Below are positions 55,126-63,922 of a stretch of 64,000 bases of DNA, piece after piece. The DNA is from JADGHX01 sp037200125 (GTDB lineage: Bacteria > Pseudomonadota > Gammaproteobacteria > Steroidobacterales > Steroidobacteraceae). The notes under the pieces are model-generated. The model searched no databases and was not told the DNA's origin. It saw nothing but the letters and a program-made list of their open reading frames with translations. The stretch is taken from assembly GCA_037200125.1 (NCBI GenBank), contig JBBCGS010000005.1:930001-994000 (forward strand), in the 5' to 3' direction. The position numbers were made by a program, and so were the translations under genes. How positions within the stretch are numbered: the stretch's first letter is position 1; every line of letters starts with the position of its first letter.

Positions 55126-56334
55126 ATGCGATGTGACCGGATCTGGCGTAACGCCCGCCTCGCGACCCTTGCCCCCGGCAAACCGGGGCTCGGCGAGGTC
55201 GAAGACGGGGTCGTCGCCTGCCGAGACGGCCTCATCATCTTCGCAGGCCCGGAACGCGAACTGTCGGCGGAACTCGAGCCCGACGGGGAGATCGACTGCG
55301 ACGGCCGCTGGATCACCCCAGGCCTCATCGACTGCCATACGCACCTCGTGTACGGCGGCGATCGTGCGCGCGAGTTCGAGCGGCGCCTGGCCGGCGAGTC
55401 CTACGAAGCCATTGCGCGCGCCGGTGGCGGCATCCTGTCCACGATGAATGCGACGCGCGCGGCGAGCGAGGGGCAACTCGTGCGCTTCGCCCTGCCCCGC
55501 CTCGATGCACTGATCGCCGAAGGCGTTACGACCATCGAGATCAAATCCGGCTACGGGCTTTCGCTCGAGCACGAGCGCAAGCAGTTGAGCGCCGCTCGCG
55601 GCCTCGGCCTACATCGGCCCGTGTCTGTCGTGACTACGTTCCTCGGCGCGCACGCTGTGCCGCCGGAGTTCGCCGGCGATGCGGACGGCTACCTCACAAC
55701 GGTGTGCGAGGACATGATTCCCGCGCTCGCGAACGAGCGCCTCGTCGATGCGGTGGACGCGTTCTGCGAAGGCATCGGCTTCTCCTACACCCAGGCGCGC
55801 CGCGTGCTGTGGACGGCGAAGACGCACGGCTTGCCGGTGAAACTGCACGCCGAGCAGCTCTCGAATCTGCGCGGAGCGGCGCTCGCGGCGGAGCTCGGCG
55901 CCCTTTCCGCGGATCATCTGGAATACGCGGACGAGCCAGCGGTCCTCGCGATGGCCCGTGCCGGCACTACGGCGGTGCTGCTCCCCGGCGCGTACTACTT
56001 CACGCGGGAGACGAAGCTGCCCCCGATGGAGTTCCTCAGGAAGCACAACGTACCCATCGCCATCGCCACGGACCACAACCCCGGCACCTCGCCCCTCACA
56101 TCGCTCCTGCTCGCGATGAACATGGCCGCAACGCTCTTCCGCATGACCGTCGAAGAATGCATCACGGGTGTCACGCGCGCGGCGGCGCGTGCGCTCGGGC
56201 ACCAGGATCGCGTCGGCACGCTCGAAGCCGGCAAGCGCTGCGATCTCGCGATATGGGACATCAACAGCCCTGCGGAACTCGTCTACCGCATGGGCTACAA
56301 CCCGCTGCACGCACGCGTCTGGAAGGGCCAGTGA
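55126..56334 (+). CDS. hutI: imidazolonepropionase
   Basis: The 402-residue amidohydrolase converts 4-imidazolone-5-propionate to N-formimino-glutamate in histidine breakdown. Signatures are LIDCHTHLVYGGDRAREFERRL (H-x-H), TIEIKSGYGLS, VVTTFLGAHAVP, VKLHAEQLSN and ATDHNPGTSPL. I chose ATG 55126; a TTG nine codons upstream is in the same frame. No other hut gene is in the window, so the rest of the pathway must be elsewhere. It is cytosolic and of standard length. Confidence 0.93.
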   Translation: MRCDRIWRNARLATLAPGKPGLGEVEDGVVACRDGLIIFAGPERELSAELEPDGEIDCDGRWITPGLIDCHTHLVYGGDRAREFERRLAGESYEAIARAGGGILSTMNATRAASEGQLVRFALPRLDALIAEGVTTIEIKSGYGLSLEHERKQLSAARGLGLHRPVSVVTTFLGAHAVPPEFAGDADGYLTTVCEDMIPALANERLVDAVDAFCEGIGFSYTQARRVLWTAKTHGLPVKLHAEQLSNLRGAALAAELGALSADHLEYADEPAVLAMARAGTTAVLLPGAYYFTRETKLPPMEFLRKHNVPIAIATDHNPGTSPLTSLLLAMNMAATLFRMTVEECITGVTRAAARALGHQDRVGTLEAGKRCDLAIWDINSPAELVYRMGYNPLHARVWKGQ

Positions 56335-56466
56335 GAGCCGGAAAGTAAGGCGAAAGGCTTGCGACCCGGCGCGGGTCCGCGGCCGGCCCACCGCGCTCCC
56401 GATAACGCCCTTTTATGGGCACCGGCGCGAACAGAACCTGTCGTATTCGCGACGGGGCGCTACTCT

Positions 56467-57516
56467 ATGCAACTCGTAGACCGCCGTTCCGTGGAGCCCC
56501 CTGCCGTGTCCCCGACTATCGATCCCGCCCCCTACCGTGTTCCTCACGAATTCCTAGGTACCGATCACGACCGTAACGCGCGTCGCACGTGGATGGTGGT
56601 GGCCATCACGTTCGTGATGATGGTGGCGGAGATCATCGCCGGCGTGGTGTACGGCTCCATGGCGCTGCTGGCGGACGGCGTGCACATGGCGACGCATGCG
56701 GGCGCGCTCACTATCGCGGCGCTCGCTTATCAATACGCGCGCCGCCACCAGCACGATGCACGCTTCGCTTTCGGTACGGGAAAGGTGGGGGACCTGTCGG
56801 CGTTTGCCAGCGCGCTGGTGCTGGCGGTCGTGGCGGTGCTCATCGGGGTGGAGTCGGTTGGACGGTTGCTGAGCCCGATCAACGTTGCGTTCAACGAAGC
56901 GATTCTGGTTGCGGTGATCGGGCTCGTGGTGAACCTGGTGAGCGCGGCGCTGCTGATGTCTCCGGGGGGGCACTCGCACGGTGGACACGAGCGCGACGAT
57001 GGCCACAACGCCCACGAGCAGACCACACCCGGCCACGCCGCTCACGCGCGCGCCAGCGACGGGCAGCACGATGTCCCACACGACGCCGGCCACCACGCCG
57101 ACCACAACCTGATCGCGGCCTACGTACACGTGCTCGCCGACGCTGTCACCTCGGTGCTCGCCATCGCGGCACTCGTGGCGGGGCGCTACCTCGGATGGAT
57201 CTGGCTCGACGCAACCATGGGCATCGTGGGCGCTATCGTGATCCTGCGGTGGTCGTTCATCCTGATGCGCCAGACCGCACGCGTTTTGCTGGACAGCGCC
57301 GACCCGTCGCTGATCAAACGAGTCCGGGAACGGCTGGAAAAGGACGGCGCCTGCGTGTCCGACCTGCACATCTGGCGCCTCGGCCCGGGCCATAGCGCGG
57401 TGGTTGCAACCGTCGTGTGCCCTTCCGGGAACAAACCGGATCACTTCAAGGAAAAACTCAGCGAAGTCCCCACGCTGTCGCACGTGACGGTCGAGGTTCT
57501 CGAACCGAAGCGTTAG
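56467..57516 (+). CDS. cation diffusion facilitator with His-rich loop (DmeF/CzcD-like)
   Basis: This 349-residue exporter has six TM segments. Metal-site text is LLADGVHMATHAGAL in TM2 and HVLADAVTSVLAI in TM5, and a long His-rich cytoplasmic loop (GGHSHGGHERDDGHNAH to GHHADHN) lies between TM4 and TM5. The HMATH variant is seen in DmeF-type Co/Ni/Zn exporters. It is followed by a His-rich exported protein and a TonB receptor in the same direction, suggesting a divalent-metal cassette. ATG 56467 is chosen; the upstream in-frame extension has no domain. Confidence 0.88.
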   Translation: MQLVDRRSVEPPAVSPTIDPAPYRVPHEFLGTDHDRNARRTWMVVAITFVMMVAEIIAGVVYGSMALLADGVHMATHAGALTIAALAYQYARRHQHDARFAFGTGKVGDLSAFASALVLAVVAVLIGVESVGRLLSPINVAFNEAILVAVIGLVVNLVSAALLMSPGGHSHGGHERDDGHNAHEQTTPGHAAHARASDGQHDVPHDAGHHADHNLIAAYVHVLADAVTSVLAIAALVAGRYLGWIWLDATMGIVGAIVILRWSFILMRQTARVLLDSADPSLIKRVRERLEKDGACVSDLHIWRLGPGHSAVVATVVCPSGNKPDHFKEKLSEVPTLSHVTVEVLEPKR

Positions 57517-57548
57517 ACTGCGAGGCCTTCGCACCAGGTCTCGCCGGA

Positions 57549-58187
57549 ATGCGCAGGGTCCCAAGCCCCAAACAACGCCTGTGGGTGATCAGCACGCTGC
57601 TGGTCGCGCTGCTCGTTCGTGCGCTGATTCCCGCCGGATTCATGCCGGCGACCGACCGGCCGTTCAGCTTTCAGGTGTGCCCGGATGGCTTTCCCGCCGC
57701 CCTGCTGGCGGAGGCGGCGGTGCCCGCCGCGTTCGCGCACGCGAGCCATCACCCCGAGCCCGATGGCCTGCCGGCCGTTGCCCATCCTCAAAACGACGGC
57801 GACGCGTTCGAGCATGCAGGCCATCACCATGGCACTGATGGCCCGCTGGCTAGCGCTCATCAGCATGACGACGGCGGCGCGCTCGCTCACGCGGGCCACC
57901 AGCACGCCGCCGCCCTCGCGCACGCCGGCCATCACAACGACGCTGATGGCGGTGGCTTGCTGGCCGCCGTCCATCACCACAACGGCCCCGGCCACAATCA
58001 CAGTTCCGCCAACGCCGAACATTGCGTGTTCGCCGCCGCGGCGGGAGCGTTCGCGCTCGCGTTTTCGCCCGCCTTCTCCGCGCCCGCCGCCCCTTCGGGC
58101 GCACCGGACGTCGCTTACGTTTCTCCCGCCTTCGAATCCCGCCGGTTCCGCATTCCGCAGCCACGCGGCCCGCCCGCGCGCTCCTGA
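57549..58187 (+). CDS. His-rich DUF2946-like protein
   Basis: The 212-residue product starts VPSPKQRLWVISTLLVALLVRALIPAGFMPA..., and the R-A-L-I-P-A-G-F-M-P block is the mark of DUF2946 proteins. The middle (about 55-155) is very rich in His with repeated AHAGH(H/Q)H units; then EHCVFAAAAGAFALAF closes like the family's Cys-containing C-terminus. DUF2946 genes are often found beside metal-related TonB receptors. A periplasmic metal-binding or buffering role is inferred from composition. It sits 32 bp after the CDF gene and 75 bp before the receptor gene. Confidence 0.7.
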   Translation: MRRVPSPKQRLWVISTLLVALLVRALIPAGFMPATDRPFSFQVCPDGFPAALLAEAAVPAAFAHASHHPEPDGLPAVAHPQNDGDAFEHAGHHHGTDGPLASAHQHDDGGALAHAGHQHAAALAHAGHHNDADGGGLLAAVHHHNGPGHNHSSANAEHCVFAAAAGAFALAFSPAFSAPAAPSGAPDVAYVSPAFESRRFRIPQPRGPPARS

Positions 58188-58262
58188 CGATTCAATACGT
58201 GTGATTTCCCGCTGCCGCGCGAGCCGCAGCGATTGGATCCGTGTACGTCATGGAGAGAAATG

Positions 58263-60311
58263 ATGAACGCCTTTTCAGGAGGCGTCCGACGAACACTCGT
58301 CGGCGCCGCCGTTTCCTGTTCCCTTTGCCCGGCTGCGCTGGCCCAGCAGGCGAACCCGCATCCCTTCGATCAGATCGTTGTCACCGCCGAACGAATCACT
58401 CCCACCGCGCCGGGTGAAGACGTCGCACGCGCCGAAGCCGCGCAGGTTCCGGGCGGCGCGGACGTCGTGAGCGCAAGCGATTACGCAGACGGTCGTGCCT
58501 CGACGTTCTCCGACATCTTCGCCTTCTCACCCGGCGTGTTCGCCCAGCCGCGCTTCGGCGGGGAAGAAGCGCGCCTCTCGATTCGCGGCTCCGGCCTGCA
58601 GCGCACATTCCACATGCGCGGCATCTACCTCATGCAGGACGGCGTCCCGATCACGCTGGCCGACGGCAGCGGTGACTTCCAAACTGTCGAGCCGCTCGCG
58701 TTGTCGTACACCGAAGTCAGACGCGGCGCGAACGCGCTCGAATACGGCGGCACGACGCTCGGCGGCTCGATCAACTTCATCTCGCCCTCCGGGCACGACG
58801 GCGGCGGCATCCACCCGCGGGTCGAAGGCGGCAGCTTCGGCTATCGACGCGCGTTGGTAACCCTGGGGGACGTGCTGGGGAACGGCGATTACTTCGCATC
58901 GCTTTCCGCGTTCCAGCAGGATGGCTTTCGCGACTGGTCTCATCAGGAAAGCGAGCGCCTGTTCGCGAACGCCGGCTTCAAGCTCGGCGAAACCGCCGAA
59001 AGCCGCTTCTTCGTGTCCGCGCTCAACTCGTACTCGCAGCTTCCCGGTTCGATCACGAAAGCACAGTTGCGCACCGATCCCGAACAGGCGAACGCCACGA
59101 GTCTCGCCGGCCGACAGGAGCGCAACTACGACCTGTATCGTCTGGCGAACCGCACCGTCATCGAGATGGGCGACAGCAGGCTCGAGCTCACGGCGGGCTA
59201 CAGCTACAAAGACCTGTTTCACCCGATCTTCCAGGTTCTCCAGCAACGCTCGAATGACTACAACGTCGGCGTTCGTTACATCACCGAACAGTCGCTCGGT
59301 GGATTTGCGAATCGCCTCGTGCTCGGCGCATCACCCTCGTGGAACGACGTGAGCGACGATCGATTCGTCAACGTTGCGGGCCAGAAGGGCGCACCCACCG
59401 CGGCCAGCGAGCAACGCTCACGAAATCTCACTGCGTACGCTCAAGACGAGCTCACGGTCAGCGCACAGTGGACTGTCGTGACGGGCCTGCAATGGACCGA
59501 TTCGAGCCGTCGCTACGCGGACCATTTCCTGTCGAACGGCGATCAGAGTCTGGACGCCACCTACACGCGCGTCGCACCGAAGCTCGGCTTCCTCTGGCAG
59601 GCCGCCCGCGGCTGGACGGTGTACGGCAACGTCTCCGACAGCTTCGAGCCGCCCTCCTTCGGCGAGCTCACCGGCGGCCCCGGCGTCGACGTCCTCGACG
59701 CGCAGCACGCGCGCACGGTCGAGTTGGGAACGCGCGGGAACGCGGCCGGCGTGCAGTGGGATCTCTCCGCCTACTCGGCCCGCGTACGCGACGAACTGCT
59801 GGGATTGAATGGGCCCGACGGCCAGCCCCTCGGCACAGTCAACGCGCCCCGCACGCGGCACGACGGATTCGAAGCCGGCGCGCAGGTTGCGATCACGAAA
59901 ACAGTGACGTGGCGCTCGTCGTATCTGTGGAGCCGCTTCAGGTTCGACGACAACGCGAGCTACGGCGACAACGCACTGCCCGGGATTCCCGAGCACTTCT
60001 ATCGGGGCGAGCTCACGTGGGCGCCGGCGCGAGGTTATTTCGTCACGCTGAATACCGAGTGGTCGCCGCGGCGATACGCGGTGGACATGGCGCACACGCT
60101 CTTCGCCGATCCCTACGCGCTGTTCGGACTGAAAGTCGGGCGCAACGAGGAAGTCGGGTTTTCGTGGTTTCTCGAAGGCCGCAACCTCGCGGACCGCACC
60201 TACGCGGCGACGACGGGTGTGATCGCCGACGCACGCGGCCTCGACGCCGCACAGTTCCTGCCCGGTGACGGTCGCGCGGTCTATGCGGGAATATCCTGGA
60301 AGCCCAGGTGA
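58263..60311 (+). CDS. TonB-dependent outer-membrane receptor, probable metal uptake
   Basis: This receptor of about 683 residues has a signal peptide (RRTLVGAAVSCSLCPAALA-QQ), a TonB-box-like IVVTAER, a plug (DIFAFSPGVFAQPRFGGEEARLSIRGSG, LSYTEVRRGANALEYGGTTLGG) and a 22-strand barrel ending YAGISWKPR. It resembles FecA/heme/metal-chelate receptors. Its link with a CDF exporter and a His-rich DUF2946 protein points to a divalent metal rather than a siderophore, an inference. GGAGAG at 58252-58257 suits ATG 58263; ATG 58260 directly precedes it. Confidence 0.88.
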   Translation: MNAFSGGVRRTLVGAAVSCSLCPAALAQQANPHPFDQIVVTAERITPTAPGEDVARAEAAQVPGGADVVSASDYADGRASTFSDIFAFSPGVFAQPRFGGEEARLSIRGSGLQRTFHMRGIYLMQDGVPITLADGSGDFQTVEPLALSYTEVRRGANALEYGGTTLGGSINFISPSGHDGGGIHPRVEGGSFGYRRALVTLGDVLGNGDYFASLSAFQQDGFRDWSHQESERLFANAGFKLGETAESRFFVSALNSYSQLPGSITKAQLRTDPEQANATSLAGRQERNYDLYRLANRTVIEMGDSRLELTAGYSYKDLFHPIFQVLQQRSNDYNVGVRYITEQSLGGFANRLVLGASPSWNDVSDDRFVNVAGQKGAPTAASEQRSRNLTAYAQDELTVSAQWTVVTGLQWTDSSRRYADHFLSNGDQSLDATYTRVAPKLGFLWQAARGWTVYGNVSDSFEPPSFGELTGGPGVDVLDAQHARTVELGTRGNAAGVQWDLSAYSARVRDELLGLNGPDGQPLGTVNAPRTRHDGFEAGAQVAITKTVTWRSSYLWSRFRFDDNASYGDNALPGIPEHFYRGELTWAPARGYFVTLNTEWSPRRYAVDMAHTLFADPYALFGLKVGRNEEVGFSWFLEGRNLADRTYAATTGVIADARGLDAAQFLPGDGRAVYAGISWKPR

Positions 60312-60321
60312 GTGCTCCCCC

Positions 60322-60360
60322 AAATAAAAACCGGCAGGCTGATGCACGTCAGCCTGCCGG
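60322..60360 (-). terminator. intrinsic terminator of the OprB-type porin gene
   Basis: On the minus strand a perfect 12-bp stem (CCGGCAGGCTGA with TCAGCCTGCCGG) is followed by TTTTTATTT. It lies 33 bp past the porin stop and may also help end the receptor transcript from the other side. Confidence 0.85.
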
Positions 60361-60393
60361 AACGGCGGGGAGTCATGGAAACGCCGAAAACGG

Positions 60394-61674
60394 TCAGCGG
60401 CTGCGGCGGCTCGACGGCGGCCAGCTCCAGCCCTGTGTGAGCTGGAAGCGCAGGCCAACCGCAATCGCGTCACGCAGATCCGGGTTAGTGTCCGGATTGC
60501 TGATGTGCTGGACGGAGGTCTGGAGCGAGAACCACTTCGTCACGCCGAAGCGATACGACAGCTCCACGTTGGTTTCGCGACGATCGCTTGCGAAGCCTTC
60601 AACCCGCTGCGCGCGCCGATACACAGCACCGTTGCCGACGGACGAAATCGCAAGACCGAGCTGGTCCTCCGGCCGGCTGGGAAGCGCGCCCGTGTACACG
60701 AGGCCCGTCCCCACGAAGTCACGGAATCGATTGATGCGATCGTTGGCGCTGCCGACGCGCGCGAAGGCGTTGAGACCCTGCGCGGAGTCGTCGCGCTCCG
60801 CGAAGAGCTGGCCTTCGCCGATGACATAGAAGCCGCGATTGCCACGCAGCCGCGCCGGCGTGTCGACGCCGCTCGCGGGCACGATCTCGTCGAATTTCCC
60901 GGTGTAGCCCCACGCTCCGACGGCGAGCTTGTGCAGCTTCGCGCCGGCATAACCCACTTCAGTAATCGCGAGCAGCCCGTCCTGCCCGCCAAACCGAAGC
61001 CGGTTCAGCGACGGATGGTTCGGATCGCCGGGCACGCCATCGAGCAGCGCCATGCGTGCCGACCACGCGGGCGAGAACGACCACTGCAGGCGCCCGCCGA
61101 GCGAGGTCACGGGAAAAATCGAAGGGCCGTTGACACCGCTCTGCGCGAGCGTGGGGCCGACGCCGCTCGACGCGTTGAGGAAGAGGTGCGCGGTCTCGAG
61201 CGAATCGAATTCGCAGTTGAGGTCGTAGAGACCGAAGCGCAGCGAGCGCCCGGCGTGCTCGCCGAAACGGCGTTCCATCCACATCTCGTAGAGGCGCAGC
61301 TGGCTCCGCGCTTCGATGTTGCTCAACGTCTGCGCGTCGCCGACCAGCCGCGAGCTCACGCCCTGGCCGTGAATCGACTGCGCGTCCACATAGAACGACG
61401 TGCCTTCCAGCCCGGCCGCGCGCTCACCATCGACCGTCACGGAAAGATTGGCGTTGCCCAGATACGCGGAGCCCGTTCTCAGACCGCCGGTGGTATTGCG
61501 CCACACGTCGCCCATATAGAGCGCGTCGACCGATACCGCCGGCTCGTCTTCCGCGGCAAGCGGGTCGAGACCGGCGGCGGGGGCGACGCGCGGCAGGGCC
61601 GCCAGCACGCAGGCGAGCGCGAGCAACCATTTACCGTAACGTGGCGTGTCGTTGAGTGTGACGCGAGTCCACAT
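60394..61674 (-). CDS. OprB-type carbohydrate-selective porin
   Basis: ATG 61674 gives 426 residues with a signal peptide (WLLALACVLAALPRVAPA-AG). OprB-like blocks include LYMGDVWRNTTGGL, LRFGLYDLNCEFDSLETAHLFLNASSGVGP, GGRLQWSFSPAWSARMALLDGVPGDPNHPS and the C-terminal TNVELSYRFGVTKWFSLQTSVQHISNP. It would form a trimeric outer-membrane channel for sugars or other small solutes. No sugar gene is adjacent. It has its own terminator. Confidence 0.88.
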   Translation of the reverse strand: MWTRVTLNDTPRYGKWLLALACVLAALPRVAPAAGLDPLAAEDEPAVSVDALYMGDVWRNTTGGLRTGSAYLGNANLSVTVDGERAAGLEGTSFYVDAQSIHGQGVSSRLVGDAQTLSNIEARSQLRLYEMWMERRFGEHAGRSLRFGLYDLNCEFDSLETAHLFLNASSGVGPTLAQSGVNGPSIFPVTSLGGRLQWSFSPAWSARMALLDGVPGDPNHPSLNRLRFGGQDGLLAITEVGYAGAKLHKLAVGAWGYTGKFDEIVPASGVDTPARLRGNRGFYVIGEGQLFAERDDSAQGLNAFARVGSANDRINRFRDFVGTGLVYTGALPSRPEDQLGLAISSVGNGAVYRRAQRVEGFASDRRETNVELSYRFGVTKWFSLQTSVQHISNPDTNPDLRDAIAVGLRFQLTQGWSWPPSSRRSR

Positions 61675-61779
61675 GATCTGTACCCAAATCGAGCAAGCAC
61701 AAGCTGGGGCCAGATCGTAAAGAGCGGACCGCATCCGCCTTGCCTACTGGAACACATTTGCGGGCTTTACCTAGCCGGC

Positions 61780-62355
61780 CTATGTGAAATGGAGGACACC
61801 ATCGAGCAACACCAAGACACCGATCACAGCGAACACCGCGGCGCAGACCGCGCGAACGATTCGCAATGGCAGCTTTGTCGCCGCCACTTCGCCGAGCAGC
61901 ACCGCGGGCACATTGGCGATCATCATTCCGAACGTCGTGCCGGCGACAACGGCGACGAGGTCCGGATACTTCGCGGCGAGCGCTATTGTTGCGATCTGCG
62001 TCTTGTCGCCCATCTCGAGCAGGAAGAACGCGAACACCGTGGTCGCGAACACGCCGAAGCGCGGCGGCTTTACCTGCTGGTCCGCTTCGAGCTTGTCGGG
62101 GATGAGCATCCACACCGCCATCGCCACGAACGAGGCGCCGAGGATCCAGCGCATCACTTGCGGGTCGACGAGGTGCGCGACGAAGGCGCCCACGCTGCCG
62201 GCGAGCGCGTGATTCAGCAGTGTGGAGACCAAGATCCCGAGCACGATGGGCACGGGCTTGCGATAGCGGGCGGCGAGAACGAGGGCGAGCAGCTGCGTCT
62301 TGTCGCCGATCTCGGCGAGCGCCACGACACCTGTTGAGACGAGGAAAGCTTCCAT
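61780..62355 (-). CDS. GDT1/TMEM165 (UPF0016) family manganese exporter
   Basis: The 191-residue membrane protein has six TM helices and the two family motifs E-x-G-D-K-T: VALAEIGDKTQLLALVLAARY (first half) and FFLLEMGDKTQIATIALAAKY (second half). Family members export Mn2+ or exchange Ca/Mn for H+. The leader carries a yybP-ykoY Mn2+ riboswitch, which strongly supports manganese export. A GGAG site at 62363-62366 precedes ATG 62355 by 7 nt. Confidence 0.93.
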   Translation of the reverse strand: MEAFLVSTGVVALAEIGDKTQLLALVLAARYRKPVPIVLGILVSTLLNHALAGSVGAFVAHLVDPQVMRWILGASFVAMAVWMLIPDKLEADQQVKPPRFGVFATTVFAFFLLEMGDKTQIATIALAAKYPDLVAVVAGTTFGMMIANVPAVLLGEVAATKLPLRIVRAVCAAVFAVIGVLVLLDGVLHFT

Positions 62356-62387
62356 CGGATAACTCCAGGGCCGGCGGCGGACACGAT

Positions 62388-62560
62388 GACCACACCTTCC
62401 CGCGGCCCTTGAAGCCGGGAGGGTGTGGTCAAAGGTCTCGCCAGGTCTGAAGCTGCCTGCACCATGGCCCCGCCAGATCGCGGGCAACGCCAAGTCTGTT
62501 GATGCAGGCCCCCGTGCGCCTGAAGACTCAGGTGCCGGGGCGGCTACTCCCCAATGACGG
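62388..62560 (-). promoter_or_regulatory. yybP-ykoY manganese riboswitch
   Basis: Read on the minus strand, the leader has the conserved TTGGGGAGTAGCC (about 62554-62542), a variable region with GCATCAACAG, and the closing GGCGAGACCTTTGACC (62442-62427), the two invariant loops of this aptamer. The 3' strand of its basal helix merges into a strong hairpin (GACCACACC with GGTGTGGTC, extended by TCCCG/CGGGA, 62388-62430). That is a likely expression platform about 22 nt before the GGAG site. Mn2+ binding would favour expression of the downstream exporter. Confidence 0.85.
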
Positions 62561-62641
62561 CGGCAAGTGTACGCGGCCGTCGGCGCCTGCGCGGGCGGGT
62601 GAAGTCACGGGCGAGCGTAGCGTCCGCGCAGCGGTGTTTAC

Positions 62642-63793
62642 TCAGCCCGCGCCGCTCGCCGTCTCGTTGACGAGGAAAACGACGACGGCCTTCAGCGCCT
62701 CGCGGTCGCTGGCGCCGCGCTGGCGCGCGTCGTCGTACACGGCGAGCTGGCGGTGCGCGCTCGTGCCGCGCAAGAGAATTTTCCTCGCATGCGCCACTTC
62801 GCGCGAGCAGGAAAGCGCCTCCGCATCCTCGCGCACGAGGTCGAGGAGCTCGTCGAGCAGCGTGGCAAAGCCGACCATCTCGCCCTTCGCGAGGTCGAGG
62901 AATTTCTCGTCGAAGCTGTAACGCATGGCGCGCCAGCGGTTCTCGGCGATGAGCACGTTCGGGTAGTGGCGCCAGCTCTGATTGGCGAGCCGCAGCCGAT
63001 AGAGCATCCGCGCGAGCGACACATTGAGCGCGGCGATACAGAGGCTGTCATCGAGACTCGTGCAGCAATCCATGATGCGCGTTTCGAGCGTCGGGTAGCG
63101 CGAGCTCGGCCTGAGATCCCACCAGATCTTGGTGGTGTCCTCGATCAGCCCGTTGCGAATGAGCGTGTCGAGATGCCGCCGGAACTCGAGGTAGCTGTCG
63201 AAGCGCTCGGGCAGACCGGTACGCGGCAGGGAGTTGTAAACGGTGAGGCGAAACGACATCAGCCCCGTCCGCTCCCCTTCCCAGAACGGGGAGGAACACG
63301 ATAGCGCCAGCAGGTGCGGCAGGAAGTACGAGAGCTGGTTCTGCAGGTCGATGCGCAGGTCGTCGTCATCGATGCCCACGTGAACGTGCATGCCGCAGAT
63401 CATCAGCCGCCGCGCGGCGGCCTGCATTTCCTGCGCCATGGCGGCGTAGTGATCCCGATCCGTCGGCTTCTGCGCCGTGGCCCGCGAGAAAGGATGCGTG
63501 GATGCCGCGATGGGCGCGAGCCCGTAACGACCCGCGACCTCGACGACGATGCCACGCAGGCGCGCGAGGTCGCCGCGCACCTCGTCCATCGAGCGACAGA
63601 CGCGTGTGCCGACTTCGATCTGCGATCGCAGGAACTCAGGGCTGATCTGCCCGCCGCCGCGCTCGGTGCATTCCTTCAGGAGCTGGGCAGGCGGATCGAC
63701 GTCCACTTCGCCAGTCTCCCGGTCGACCAGCAGGTATTCCTCTTCGATGCCGATGGTAAACGGCGGCTCGCGATTGCTCATGACGACGCTCAT
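62642..63793 (-). CDS. ybdK: YbdK-type carboxylate-amine ligase (glutamate-cysteine ligase family 2)
   Basis: This 383-residue enzyme belongs to the GCS2 family: FTIGIEEEYLLVDRETGEVD at the N-terminus, RSQIEVGTRVCRSMDEVRGDL, ICGMHVHVGIDDDDLRIDLQNQL and WWDLRPSSRYPTLETRIMDCC with the metal and ATP-binding Glu/His residues. Such proteins show weak glutamate-cysteine ligase activity; the natural amine is unknown. It is cytosolic, intact and monocistronic, between the riboswitch leader and the twin-hairpin element. Confidence 0.9.
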   Translation of the reverse strand: MSVVMSNREPPFTIGIEEEYLLVDRETGEVDVDPPAQLLKECTERGGGQISPEFLRSQIEVGTRVCRSMDEVRGDLARLRGIVVEVAGRYGLAPIAASTHPFSRATAQKPTDRDHYAAMAQEMQAAARRLMICGMHVHVGIDDDDLRIDLQNQLSYFLPHLLALSCSSPFWEGERTGLMSFRLTVYNSLPRTGLPERFDSYLEFRRHLDTLIRNGLIEDTTKIWWDLRPSSRYPTLETRIMDCCTSLDDSLCIAALNVSLARMLYRLRLANQSWRHYPNVLIAENRWRAMRYSFDEKFLDLAKGEMVGFATLLDELLDLVREDAEALSCSREVAHARKILLRGTSAHRQLAVYDDARQRGASDREALKAVVVFLVNETASGAG

Positions 63794-63838
63794 GCCTCGA
63801 ACTGTGCGCCCGCCCGGGCGTAGCTACGCGCCGGGCCG

Positions 63839-63917
63839 GGCGGCAAAAACCACGCTTTTTGCCGCCGGAAACCAAGCCGGCGTTCCGAAAAAAGCGCCGC
63901 GGGCGACTTTTTTCCAA
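63839..63917. repeat. twin-hairpin intergenic element, copy B
   Basis: Hairpin 1: GGCGGCAAAAA (63839-63849) with TTTTTGCCGCC (63856-63866). Hairpin 2: AAAAAAG (63888-63894), a CGCC/GGCG helix with one unpaired A, and CTTTTTT (63907-63913). Sequence and spacing match 12774-12850, and hairpin 2 keeps the bulged A while changing its helix. It fills the gap between the EAL gene and the YbdK gene. Confidence 0.75.
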
Positions 63918-63922
63918 TAGAC

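Noticed and set aside
60505..62337. Plus-strand open frame of 610 codons
   Set aside because: It runs across the porin and the GDT1 gene on the opposite strand, both of which have clear family motifs.
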